DNA from: CBFHMJ01 sp965656875
GTDB taxonomy: Bacteria > Pseudomonadota > Gammaproteobacteria > Enterobacterales > Alteromonadaceae
Assembly: GCA_965656875.1 (NCBI GenBank)
Contig: CBFHMJ010000011.1
Coordinates: 62,001 to 126,000 of the forward strand
Reading direction: 5' to 3'
DNA length: 64,000 nt
In this document: in pieces, positions 16,300 to 24,806 of the stretch
Layout of the letters: every line of letters begins with the position of its first letter
How positions within the stretch are numbered: position 1 is the stretch's first letter
The notes under the pieces: model-generated
Database searches by the model: none
What the model was told of the DNA's origin: nothing
The model's input: the letters and a program-made list of their open reading frames with translations, nothing else
Program-made: the position numbers and the translations under genes

Positions 16300-16661
16300 A
16301 CGCAACCTCCCCACAGCAATAAACCAAAAATCATCCATTTCCCCACCAAAAAATATAGTTAAAAAAACTAAACACTGTTTATTCATAAAATAAAATATTC
16401 ACGACCAAAGTTTTATAAAAATTAATTAAAAACCAGCCCATAGAAATACTATTCAAAAATAACCAGTTTATATGCAAATACAACGCGATTTTGTACTGTT
16501 TACAACACCACCTTCACGCCTGAAATAACGCGAATGTAAACCACTCATCTCCCGTTTTTAGTGGCCTGGGTTGATATAAATGCCAATTAGTCAAAATAGT
16601 TAATTCCCATGACAAAAACCTAAATTTTCACGATTTTCCCAGCAAAACGTCGAATATTCTT

Positions 16662-16694
16662 ACTCACCCTGTTTACTACCATAAATGGGTGAGT
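16662..16694. promoter_or_regulatory. Inverted repeat upstream of AraC-family gene
   Basis: ACTCACCC (16662-16669) and GGGTGAGT (16687-16694) are perfect 8-bp inverted arms 17 nt apart, ending about 50 nt before the start codon. It could be an operator for the regulator itself or a 5' leader hairpin. Confidence 0.4.
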
Positions 16695-16743
16695 GATAAC
16701 GGAAAGACAGATATTCGCAGTCACAAACGAAGAGGTAATCAAC

Positions 16744-17523
16744 ATGGTTGTAAGCGTTGATAACAAGTTGGAGGCGGGCACTCACCTGATGGACGATGTT
16801 CACCTTCACTTATATAAGCTGGGCGACATGCTGCCCCGGTTGTCACTGGCGGAACTCCGCCGTTACCTGAATCAGGTTGCGCCCGGTACTGTGAAAGTGA
16901 TAAATGATGAAGTTTTAACACGGATGGTTGCTAAGTTTACTGAAAAATTCCCCCATCAACCCAGGAAGCACAACGGTTTTCTCGCCACGGAACTGAAAAA
17001 ACGCCAGATTGGCACAATCAATAATGACTCGCTGGTGCATTTTGAATCATTTGAATACAAAAGTATGCAAATGGTGTCTGGTGATCAGGATGTGCGACGT
17101 CACCCGGTGATGCGGCAACAAACCCCGAATCAGGACGCGATTCAAGCCAATGACGAGCAGGAACCGACGTTGTCCGACGCAGGAAGCGAACACCTGTTGG
17201 CTCAGCGAGCCGCTGAATTTTTACAGCAAAATCTCGGGTTACATGTCCAGTTAAATCAGGTGGCTCGCGAGTTAGGCGTTAATCGCAATAAACTCACCAA
17301 AGCCTTTAAACGCACCTGGGGCAGCAGTGTGATGAACTGGTTACGCCAGCAACGTCTCACCAAAGCCGCCGAATTATTGCGCCAGTCCGATGCCAGTATT
17401 CTTACCATTGCCACAACCGTTGGCTATCAGGACTCTAATAATTTCTCCACCGCCTTTAAACGGCGGTATCGACTCTCGCCTACTCAGTTCAGGCGACGAC
17501 ACCTGCAATCCCTGGTCGCGTAA
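16744..17523 (+). CDS. AraC-family transcriptional regulator
   Basis: A 259-aa regulator. The C-terminal ~100 residues are a double HTH: first helix pair LNQVARELGVNRNKLTKAFK, linker SVMNWLRQQRLTKAAELL, second pair ILTIATTVGYQDSNNFSTAFK and RRYRLSPTQFRRR. The N-terminal ~150 residues resemble no domain I recognise and include an acidic linker before the DNA-binding part. I start at ATG 16744 because AGAGGT lies upstream at good spacing; a GTG at 16693 is in frame but less likely. It stands alone and its target is unknown. Confidence 0.85.
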   Translation: MVVSVDNKLEAGTHLMDDVHLHLYKLGDMLPRLSLAELRRYLNQVAPGTVKVINDEVLTRMVAKFTEKFPHQPRKHNGFLATELKKRQIGTINNDSLVHFESFEYKSMQMVSGDQDVRRHPVMRQQTPNQDAIQANDEQEPTLSDAGSEHLLAQRAAEFLQQNLGLHVQLNQVARELGVNRNKLTKAFKRTWGSSVMNWLRQQRLTKAAELLRQSDASILTIATTVGYQDSNNFSTAFKRRYRLSPTQFRRRHLQSLVA

Positions 17524-17763
17524 CTTACACTTCGCCGCCAGCTAAAAAAGCGTCCTTCACCCTCGCTTTTACTGCACTTATCAATCGCTCAAGGCTGTTA
17601 CAAACGCTAGCGTTCGGCTTGCCGTTCCTTGTGTTTCCCCGTTTATATCGACGCCGACACCTCAATCTTCGTAAAACCCTGTTCCAATATTGAAGCACCC
17701 GTTAAATCCTTGTAATCTCTTTTCACTATTTGGAAACAAATGCAGGGGCCAGGTGAGCAAACG

Positions 17764-19443
17764 ATGTTGATTAGTGAAGCGGATACAGAACACTTTGAAA
17801 TCTGGTTTAGTTATGCCGGGGCGCAAAAAACCGTGGTTGAAGCCATGGCTAAACAGCTTAGGGATGAAGGCGATACGCTGATGGCTGAGATAGAACGTAT
17901 CTACAGCCAACCGCCTGAGCCACTTAAAAAACTACGACTTACTCCCCAGCGCTATCAACGAGAAATGGTCGATGGTAATTGGGTTTTTGAAAAAGGAAAT
18001 GGTTGCTCCATTGATCAACTCACACACGACATTGGTCATGCATTTTTGCGTGTGGTTATTCTCAGTAAAGAATACTTTTCCAGCCGTGCCTGCATGGAAG
18101 AACTCACCGCCTGTTTATGCGCCCACTACATGAAACATCGGTTATTTCCCTGCCTGTTTTTATCCGGGTTTAATAAGCCAGAAGATGTACTGAAAGACAC
18201 AGAATTTTCTTTTTATTATCAGCAAGACGGAGAAACCGCCACCCTGGCACAAGCCCTCGAATACACCCGCGAACAGATGCAACAATCGGATAAAAAGCAC
18301 TGGCAAGAATTCGATTTTCAGCCCAACCGTGATGAGCCTTTTACGGCTCTATTGGAGGATTGGTCCAGGCGGATATTTAGTGAAGCCAACTTGCAGGTAG
18401 TGATCGAGGATCAGGATAAGGATGCCAGGCGCTGGGCGACAGATGTTTATCGGTATTCGCTGCAAAAAGTTGGTGACAGTGCTTTCCAGGCATTTGATAA
18501 CCTGGAGACCTACTTGATTAAGGATTTATTGTCAAAAAGTGACTTTCAGCAATTTTTAGCAGTTCTTCATATTGAGACAGAACAGAAAATGGCTGGAAAA
18601 ATACAAACGATATCCAATGCTGATAGCGTTGAAAGCTTTATGAAAGAAGTCGAGGAATCAATCAAAAATGAAGCTAAACGTTTAAAAGAAGTACCAGGAT
18701 TATCGCAATATCTACAACGTCTCTGTGGTTTAGTGATTTTTCGAGCGTTGAAATCTGTCTATATCACCTTGTTTATTAGACTCAGATCGATCAGTCGTCA
18801 GTGCATTGTTTTTATCAATAATGAATCTGAAAAGGATTTTGATCATGAATTGACTGCTGCGGTAGTAAATATCGCGCTCTACAATAAGTCCCCTGTTTTT
18901 TCTCAATTGGAACTGTCTAAACAGGCTACAGAGAACGGCTCCTTTTCTGCTATTCAAAACCTGATTTTTACCGATGGACGGAGCTATTCTGCAGGAGAAT
19001 ATTCAGAAAAAGACGCTATCGATGTGATCAATAAATGCATGAGAATATCTCTGTTAGCATCATACCCAGCTGGTACGCATATCGATTCTTCGGATCGAAG
19101 AACGCGGCATATCTTTAGGAAAGAACTTCAAAAATCACCTGAACAGTCACAAGTCGAATCCTTGGTTACAAGAAGAGAGTATTCCAGAGGTGACAAAGAC
19201 TACTATCAGGATCTTAAACGCATTCATCAATGTTTAAATCAACTAATCAAAGATGATAATGACCAGCCTGATATGGTTATTCCTTCTATTGTGTTGGCAT
19301 CTGCCGCAGGGGATGCGAAAGAAAAAAAATGTGTGCTTATAACCGATGAATCAGCATGGCAAATAGAAACAGGAATTAACGCTATAGCCAACGCTCTAAA
19401 TACCTACGTTTATTCGAATGTCGTGAGAACCCAATATGCCTGA
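17764..19443 (+). CDS. TIR-domain effector-like protein
   Basis: A 559-aa protein. Residues ~10-180 form a TIR-like domain: FEIWFSYAG opens the first strand, and VVILSKEYFSSRACMEELTACL contains the C-x-x-E-L motif whose Glu113 is the expected NADase glutamate. The remaining ~380 residues are helix-rich and unassigned, possibly a sensor or partner-binding region. It probably hydrolyses NAD+ when triggered. The start at 17764 has AGGTGA upstream. Its last codons overlap the MoxR ATPase start by 8 nt, so the two are translated together. A TIR effector before MoxR and FGE-fold genes fits the NTP-dependent bacterial conflict systems of the vWA/MoxR type. Confidence 0.72.
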   Translation: MLISEADTEHFEIWFSYAGAQKTVVEAMAKQLRDEGDTLMAEIERIYSQPPEPLKKLRLTPQRYQREMVDGNWVFEKGNGCSIDQLTHDIGHAFLRVVILSKEYFSSRACMEELTACLCAHYMKHRLFPCLFLSGFNKPEDVLKDTEFSFYYQQDGETATLAQALEYTREQMQQSDKKHWQEFDFQPNRDEPFTALLEDWSRRIFSEANLQVVIEDQDKDARRWATDVYRYSLQKVGDSAFQAFDNLETYLIKDLLSKSDFQQFLAVLHIETEQKMAGKIQTISNADSVESFMKEVEESIKNEAKRLKEVPGLSQYLQRLCGLVIFRALKSVYITLFIRLRSISRQCIVFINNESEKDFDHELTAAVVNIALYNKSPVFSQLELSKQATENGSFSAIQNLIFTDGRSYSAGEYSEKDAIDVINKCMRISLLASYPAGTHIDSSDRRTRHIFRKELQKSPEQSQVESLVTRREYSRGDKDYYQDLKRIHQCLNQLIKDDNDQPDMVIPSIVLASAAGDAKEKKCVLITDESAWQIETGINAIANALNTYVYSNVVRTQYA

Positions 19444-20428
19444 TTTAACCCTCTTTAATAAACTCAATAGCGATGAACCCTTTCCACTCCCCGCAAAAGC
19501 CGGACTTAAATCCAGCTATCATCGCTTTGATCAACCCACGATCGACGCCATTACCACCGCGTATGCCTTGCAACGCCCGTTATTGGTCAAAGGCGAGCCC
19601 GGCCTTGGTAAAAGCCAGATTGCTCACGCGCTGGCAACGAAAATGGGCTGGAACCTGATTGTGCAGCTTATTCATGGCCGCACCGACCCCACGGATTTAC
19701 TCTATAAAACCGACCAGGTACGACGGCTCGCTCAGGCGCAAATCTTACGTGCGGCGAATGTTGAAACGGATACCTTAGAGAGGAACGACCCGCTATCGGC
19801 ACTGAATGAAGCGAATTTTACCCAGCCAGGCCCGGTCTGGTGGGCATTAAATGCAACAAGGGCGAAGGAATTTATCCAACAACAAGCAGGCCAGCCACAT
19901 TCCGCTTATGCGCAGGGTCAGGATGGCGAACAGCTCGATACCGATAAACCCACCGTCTTACTGTTGGATGAAATTGACAAAGCCGACAGCCAACTCCCCA
20001 ATGCCCTGCTTGGCGTGCTGAATAACCAGAGTTTTTCCCTGCCGATCCAGGATAAAACAATCACCGCCAACAACAAAACGCCACCTTTTGTGGTGGTAAC
20101 GTCTAATGACGACCGCCCTTTGCCCAAAGCATTGTTACGCCGTTGTGTGATATTAACCCTGACGCTGTCTAATGATGAAAAAGGGGTTAACGAGCTTGTT
20201 CGCATTGCCAGGGCCCATCAGAAAGGGTTGCCGTCACTGGAACATTCGATTTTTAAGCAGGCGGCTGAATTAACCATGGCGCAGCGAAAAAATACCGGGC
20301 CGGACCAGTATCGACCGGGCACCTCTGAATTCCTCGACTTGTTGTACACCCTGCAACGGCGGCAAGTGCCACAGGACGAGCAACAACAGGTGCTGGAGAC
20401 CATCAAATCCTATATTTTACAGAAGTAA
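19436..20428 (+). CDS. MoxR-type AAA+ ATPase
   Basis: A 330-aa AAA+ protein. Walker A is GEPGLGKS (residues 53-60), Walker B VLLLDEID (174-181), sensor-1 VVVTSND and arginine finger region ALLRRC follow. A long insert (about 95-170) separates the Walker motifs. MoxR-type ATPases remodel partner proteins; in conflict systems they gate effector activation. It overlaps the TIR gene and is 4 nt from the next gene, so it belongs to one operon. It should energise or license the TIR effector in response to the FGE/lectin-fold sensor; that last step is inference. Confidence 0.85.
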   Translation: MPDLTLFNKLNSDEPFPLPAKAGLKSSYHRFDQPTIDAITTAYALQRPLLVKGEPGLGKSQIAHALATKMGWNLIVQLIHGRTDPTDLLYKTDQVRRLAQAQILRAANVETDTLERNDPLSALNEANFTQPGPVWWALNATRAKEFIQQQAGQPHSAYAQGQDGEQLDTDKPTVLLLDEIDKADSQLPNALLGVLNNQSFSLPIQDKTITANNKTPPFVVVTSNDDRPLPKALLRRCVILTLTLSNDEKGVNELVRIARAHQKGLPSLEHSIFKQAAELTMAQRKNTGPDQYRPGTSEFLDLLYTLQRRQVPQDEQQQVLETIKSYILQK

Positions 20429-20432
20429 CCCG

Positions 20433-23342
20433 ATGAATCAGTTGACACTCACACCGGAAGCACTGGCTGAACTAACGGCGATGGCGCTGGCGGGCGATGG
20501 CAGCGCCGAGGCAGCTCTCGCAAAGGAGATTCTTGAGCGGCAAGGCATACAACTGGCTGAATCGAATAACGACCCAACTATTCTTAAGGCGCTTTACTAC
20601 GCGCCGAGTGACGACCAGAGTATGTCTCCTGTTCAGGTGGTAACGTCTGCGTCGCCAGTTCTTCCTCAGTCCCTCTATGATTTTCCCTTTTTTACCCTGA
20701 ATCAGCGAGAGGCCCTCAATAGACCCAATAGAGATGAATCTCCTGAGCCGCTGAGCGGTAGCCGCTTTCAGCCCGAACAGGATGCACCGCCTTTTGGCCC
20801 GACACCGAATAAAGCCCTGATTACTCCGTCGCCATCCTTGTTGAATGAACTCACTGACTGGGTTCGCGCTCCGACTGTAGGGCAAGCGCCGGACATTACG
20901 GCACTGGTGGATGGACTGGCTAGGCTACAACTGCCAGACCCGATTCCCTGGCAGCCACTCCGACGGGCGGCATCCTGGTGTTATATTTATCTCGATACCA
21001 GTGAAGGGGATGACTGCTATCGCCGGGATTTTTTTCATCTGATTGCCTTGTTACAGCAACAATTGCCTGATACCCGGTTTCGACTGATATTATTCCCTAA
21101 CGGCCCGCAAGCCGGTTGGTTACAACCCGGGCTGACCGCACAATTTTCCGGTCAGTTGTCAGAACAACCCGTGCCCGTGCCGGATGACAGCTCCACGCCG
21201 TGTTTATTATTGATTAACCACCACCCCAATACCCGATTACGCTGGCGACACCTGCTGGACCGGCTGCAACAGCGCCATATTACTCCGCACTGGTTAACAC
21301 TCGCGCCCGCAAGCAATGTACCCGGCATTATCCGTTGTTGGGGGCGACAGGTGCCACCGGAACAGGCCGCCGACCAGCTCACGCTCATGACCGGGTTATT
21401 ACTCTCAGTACGAATTATTAACGGTGGGCTGCTCCGGCAACTGATTCATGCCGCTAATGCCCCGGACTGGCTGGAGGCGGCATTCTGGCATCAACCCTTT
21501 GTGCGATACAGCCCGGGGGCCGACCGGGGTGAAATTCACCTGAGTGCCGACGAGAAATCCCGCTACCGAACCCGACTTAACCAATTGGATAATACGGCGT
21601 TGCAGCGCTGGTCGGGCATTATTGAGGCCTGGGTTGGCACTCTGAGCGCCAGCATGTTGCATGAACACCGGCTGCATTTTGCACTGTTAACTTCAGGAAC
21701 GACTTCAGGAACAACGTCAGGAATTTCTTCAGAACGTGCTTCAACAACAGCGGCAGAGCAACGCTGGCAACACCCAGAGTTAGCGCAAAGCCAGGCATTT
21801 ATGCAAACCCTGGGGCAAAACCTGTTGCAACGAGGCGAAGGCAGCCATTATAACGCCCGGTTTTTACAGGCCACGATAGAGCAGTTCGATGGCTACCTGG
21901 CCGACACTAAACCCGGTCTGCAACGAACCCTGGTCTTAGCCAGCGCCTGGTGTGTTGAACACGGTATCACGCACACCATTCCCAAATCGTTGGCTGATGC
22001 GGTGCAACAACAACTCGCACAGAACGCCAGCCAGTCCGGCCAGACGGTCGCACAAACTGTAACGCTCTATCAGCAACAGGGCCGCTTGATAGCCGACTGG
22101 TCATCAGAGAAACAAACCAACACCAGGCCTCAGCCCCCGGTGGCCAGCTTGCCACTAGCGGACAATACCAGCCCGTTACTGATCAAAACCGGGCAATCGA
22201 CTAATCTGGTTAAATCCGGCCAGCCATTACCGGCACTGAACCTGAGTAATAACCACCCACTGGTAATACAAAGCCCAACTGAAGCACTCACGTTAAGCTT
22301 GCGAAACAGCCACGATTTTTACTGGGCGAACCTCACCATTAATGCCGAGGGCGTTATCGCCGAGACTGACAGTATAGTGGTGTACTGGCCCACTAACGAC
22401 CCGGCAACCATTAAACACCGTATGCAACTTAGCAAACTCCGCCAGGACGAAAAATACGGCTGTTATATCGGCTTAAAACCCCAGGCACCCGCCTGGCTTA
22501 GCCAATTCCCGCCGCAGCTCGACGATTACGGTGTATTTAGCGATATCACCTTAACACCAGGCCAACCTGAAACCCGCTTTAGATTACGTTATATCCCACC
22601 CGGTGAGTTTTTAATGGGTTCGCCGAAGGACGAGCCACAGAGATTAGATAGGGAATTACAACATCCGGTAATTCTCACTCAAGGCTATTGGCTGGGTGAA
22701 ACCCCAGTCACCCAGGCGTTATGGCAGGCGGTGATGGGCAATAACCCCAGTCACTTTACGCCAGAGGGCGATGAACAACTCCCGGTGGAGCAGGTGAGTT
22801 GGGACGACTGTCAGCAGTTTTTTAACCGGGTTAGCGAGCTTTTACCGGGTTTATCCATGAGTTTACCGACTGAAGCCCAATGGGAATACGCCTGCCGGGC
22901 GGGCAGCCAGACCCCGTTTAATACCGGCGAACAACTAACCACAGACCAGGCAAATTATAGGGGGAGTGAACCATATAAAGGTCGGGTTGCATTGACTGAA
23001 CAGCAGCAACAAGCACAGCTATATAGAAGAAGAACGGTCGATGTTCATCGGTTTAGCCCAAATGACTGGGGCTTAAAACAGATGCACGGTAACGTATTGG
23101 AGTGGTGCCAGGACGGACGTCGGGAATATCACGCGGAGGTTGCCCTGGACCCGGTTGGCCCTGGCAAACAGTCTGACCGCGCGTTGCGCGGTGGTAGCTG
23201 GCTCCACTACGGCAGGTACTGCCGTTCAGCTCACCGCAGCAGGAACGACCGTGACGAGCGTAGCAGGGACATTGGCTTCCGCGCTCAGGTGATACTCGCG
23301 AGCGGGATTTTTGAAGGTTTGACCGATTTAAAAAGACGATGA
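20433..23342 (+). CDS. Large conflict-system protein with C-terminal FGE-sulfatase/C-type-lectin fold
   Basis: A 969-aa protein. Residues 1-~620 are unassigned; a compact region near 140-330 (DWVRAPTVGQ onward, with RRAASWCYIYLDTSE) could be a VMAP/vWA-associated adaptor, but I cannot assign it. A Ser/Thr/Gly repeat linker lies near 420-432. Residues ~718-960 are an FGE-sulfatase fold (GEFLMGSP, LGETPVTQALWQAVMGNNPS, LPTEAQWEYACRAGSQTPFN, MHGNVLEWCQDG, RALRGGSW). The C-terminal strand region 922-946 is hypervariable relative to the next gene (see variable repeat). In such operons this fold serves as ligand sensor rather than an enzyme. Confidence 0.72.
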   Translation: MNQLTLTPEALAELTAMALAGDGSAEAALAKEILERQGIQLAESNNDPTILKALYYAPSDDQSMSPVQVVTSASPVLPQSLYDFPFFTLNQREALNRPNRDESPEPLSGSRFQPEQDAPPFGPTPNKALITPSPSLLNELTDWVRAPTVGQAPDITALVDGLARLQLPDPIPWQPLRRAASWCYIYLDTSEGDDCYRRDFFHLIALLQQQLPDTRFRLILFPNGPQAGWLQPGLTAQFSGQLSEQPVPVPDDSSTPCLLLINHHPNTRLRWRHLLDRLQQRHITPHWLTLAPASNVPGIIRCWGRQVPPEQAADQLTLMTGLLLSVRIINGGLLRQLIHAANAPDWLEAAFWHQPFVRYSPGADRGEIHLSADEKSRYRTRLNQLDNTALQRWSGIIEAWVGTLSASMLHEHRLHFALLTSGTTSGTTSGISSERASTTAAEQRWQHPELAQSQAFMQTLGQNLLQRGEGSHYNARFLQATIEQFDGYLADTKPGLQRTLVLASAWCVEHGITHTIPKSLADAVQQQLAQNASQSGQTVAQTVTLYQQQGRLIADWSSEKQTNTRPQPPVASLPLADNTSPLLIKTGQSTNLVKSGQPLPALNLSNNHPLVIQSPTEALTLSLRNSHDFYWANLTINAEGVIAETDSIVVYWPTNDPATIKHRMQLSKLRQDEKYGCYIGLKPQAPAWLSQFPPQLDDYGVFSDITLTPGQPETRFRLRYIPPGEFLMGSPKDEPQRLDRELQHPVILTQGYWLGETPVTQALWQAVMGNNPSHFTPEGDEQLPVEQVSWDDCQQFFNRVSELLPGLSMSLPTEAQWEYACRAGSQTPFNTGEQLTTDQANYRGSEPYKGRVALTEQQQQAQLYRRRTVDVHRFSPNDWGLKQMHGNVLEWCQDGRREYHAEVALDPVGPGKQSDRALRGGSWLHYGRYCRSAHRSRNDRDERSRDIGFRAQVILASGIFEGLTDLKRR
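23196..23270 (+). other. Candidate DGR variable repeat 1 (VR1)
   Basis: These 25 codons near the 3' end of the FGE fold differ from the aligned block at 24183-24257 at 17 nucleotides in 13 codons, nearly all at codon positions 1 and 2. The 27 nt before it are identical in both genes and the bases after it nearly so. Fourteen of the 17 sites have A in one copy and the other three (C/T, C/T, G/T) are compatible with an ancestral A. Adenine-targeted variation in the RGGSW...CRSA...GFR part of an FGE fold is typical of diversity-generating retroelement targets. Confidence 0.72.
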
Positions 23343-23352
23343 CAATTGAAGC

Positions 23353-23387
23353 AATAAACCGGCCTGATTACGTAATCAGCGTTTATT
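23353..23387. other. Nested palindrome between the two FGE-fold genes
   Basis: A perfect 16-bp palindrome CTGATTACGTAATCAG (23364-23379) sits inside AATAAAC/GTTTATT arms (23353-23359, 23381-23387). There is no T-run, so it is a weak terminator at best. It may attenuate transcription into the second gene or mark the 3' boundary of the first variable gene. Confidence 0.5.
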
Positions 23388-23402
23388 TAAGTGGAATATT
23401 TT

Positions 23403-24287
23403 ATGGTTAAACAGGCGATATCAACAGAAAAAACGTCCGGTTTTGATCTGGCAGACTACAGCCCACGCCATCGCTGGCGGAGCCGTCCACCCAAACAATT
23501 CCCGTCCCCCTGGGCCAGCGAATGGGGTTGTGATCAATACGGTTTATGGCAGACGTTCAGTATTAATGGCATACATCATAAAATGCGCTTTATTCCCCGT
23601 GGTGAGTTTTTAATGGGATCGCCGGAAGATGAACCTGAGAGAAGAGATAATGAACTTCAACATAAGGTCATACTGACGCAGAGTTTTTGGCTAGGCGAAA
23701 CCCCAGTCACCCAGGCGTTATGGCAGGCGGTCATGGGTAATAACCCCAGTGGCTTTACGCCAAAGGGCGGTAAACAATTTCCGGTGGAGCGAGTGAGTTG
23801 GGATGACTGTCAGCAGTTTTTTAACCAGGTGAGCGAGCTTTTACCGAGTTTATCCATAAACTTACCGACTGAAGCCCAATGGGAATACGCCTGCCGGGCG
23901 GGTAGCCAGACCCCGTTTAATACCGGCGAACAACTAACCACAGACCAGGCAAATTATAATGGAAATTATTCATATAAAGGCAGGGTGGAACTTACCGAAC
24001 GGCAGATATTTAGAGCAAGAACAGTCGATGTTCATCGGTTTAGCCCAAATAGCTGGGGCTTAAAGCAGATGCATGGGAATGTATGGGAATGGTGCCAGGA
24101 CGGACCTCGGGAATATCGCGCGGAGGTCGCGCTGGACCCGGTTGGCCCTGGCGAACAGTCTGACCGCGCGTTGCGCGGTGGTGGCTGGCTCTTCAACGGC
24201 TGGTACTGCCGTTCGGCTTACCGCCACAGGTACGTCCGTGACAGGCGTGACGGGTACATTGGGCTCCGCGCTCAGGTGCTGGATTGA
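23403..24287 (+). CDS. FGE-sulfatase/C-type-lectin-fold protein, second copy
   Basis: A 294-aa protein that is essentially a stand-alone FGE fold (residues ~70-292), closely similar to the C-terminal domain of the preceding protein, including LGETPVTQALWQAVMGNNPS, LPTEAQWEYACRAGSQTPFN and MHGNVWEWCQDGPREY. The first 60 residues differ. I use ATG 23403 with AAGTGG upstream; an in-frame GTG at 23391 is an alternative. The C-terminal 261-285 segment is a second hypervariable block. Only one Cys remains in the region where true formylglycine-generating enzymes carry their catalytic cysteines, so a binding rather than catalytic role is likely. It is probably a duplicate second target of the same diversification. 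Confidence 0.78.
   Translation: MVKQAISTEKTSGFDLADYSPRHRWRSRPPKQFPSPWASEWGCDQYGLWQTFSINGIHHKMRFIPRGEFLMGSPEDEPERRDNELQHKVILTQSFWLGETPVTQALWQAVMGNNPSGFTPKGGKQFPVERVSWDDCQQFFNQVSELLPSLSINLPTEAQWEYACRAGSQTPFNTGEQLTTDQANYNGNYSYKGRVELTERQIFRARTVDVHRFSPNSWGLKQMHGNVWEWCQDGPREYRAEVALDPVGPGEQSDRALRGGGWLFNGWYCRSAYRHRYVRDRRDGYIGLRAQVLD
24183..24257 (+). other. Candidate DGR variable repeat 2 (VR2)
   Basis: This is the block aligned with VR1 at 23196-23270. The codons read GGC TGG CTC TTC AAC GGC, then TGG TAC and so on; both copies have CTC, CAC/TTC and TAC/AAC where AAC codons would be expected in a template. The following ATTGGG-CTCCGCGCTCAGGTG differs from VR1 by two bases, which are not A-derived. 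No reverse transcriptase or template repeat is present in the window. Confidence 0.72.
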
Positions 24288-24294
24288 CCGACGA

Positions 24295-24354
24295 GCAAGT
24301 TGTCGCTGACAGTGGGCTTGTGCGGGCACAAGCGAGCAGGCAGCTACAACTTGC
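24295..24354. other. 60-nt hairpin/cruciform just after VR2
   Basis: Outer arms GCAAGTTGT (24295-24303) and ACAACTTGC (24346-24354) are perfect complements, extended by GCTG/CAGC. Inside lies a second perfect hairpin GCTTGTG-CGGG-CACAAGC (24316-24333). It starts 8 nt after the FGE stop and has no T-run. DGR targets often carry a hairpin downstream of the variable repeat that aids retrohoming; this could be such an element, or a REP-like structure. The rest of 24355-24695 has no supported gene. Confidence 0.6.
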
Positions 24355-24695
24355 GAGTGCGACGGGAGGAGAGTGTGGAGAGCGTCGTGGGTGGAGAGTG
24401 TGATAAGTTCACTATGTTTGGTAAGAATCGTAACAGGTGAGCACTAAGCCGATTCTGATTAGATCCCGATTAAATTGCGTGATGGTAGAAATAAACAAAT
24501 AAAAGATAACGCTAATTCAGGTAGCAAAGAGTAAAACTAACTAAAGCCCGCCAGCAACCCGCTATTTTTCATCATAAAACGTTCTGTTCTTTCTTGAACT
24601 GAATTTCCAAACCAGATTCCCCGATGATTTCTTTTTGTGACTATTTCTTTGTGACTGTGGCTTCCAGCAACACGAATATTCGACACGCGCTAATC

Positions 24696-24788
24696 AGGTC
24701 TACAAAACATAACCTTTATCGTTATGATGTGTTGATTGATAACGCAATAAGATCTACATTAAATAACCTTATAGGTTATGTTTTGTAG
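24696..24788. promoter_or_regulatory. Two imperfect palindromes upstream of the AbiE operon
   Basis: A strong arm AGGTCTACAAAACATAACC begins at 24696 with a degenerate opposite arm. A second palindrome has arms GATCTACATTAAATAACC and GGTTATGTTTTGTAG (the latter at 24774-24788), ending 18 nt before the AbiEi start. Paired inverted repeats overlapping the promoter are how AbiEi-type antitoxins autoregulate. Confidence 0.65.
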
Positions 24789-24806
24789 GCTGTTGGTGTA
24801 AGCAAG

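Noticed and set aside
23364..23379. CTGATTACGTAATCAG as an intrinsic terminator of the first FGE gene
   Set aside because: There is no T-run after the stem, so it is listed only as a structural element.
20433..24287. The FGE-fold proteins as active formylglycine-generating (sulfatase-activating) enzymes
   Set aside because: No sulfatase gene is present, the usual catalytic Cys pair is not conserved in the variable segment, and the operon context points to sensing.
17764..24806. A DGR reverse transcriptase or template repeat inside the window
   Set aside because: No reading frame shows an RT YxDD-type motif and no third copy of the variable repeat is seen.
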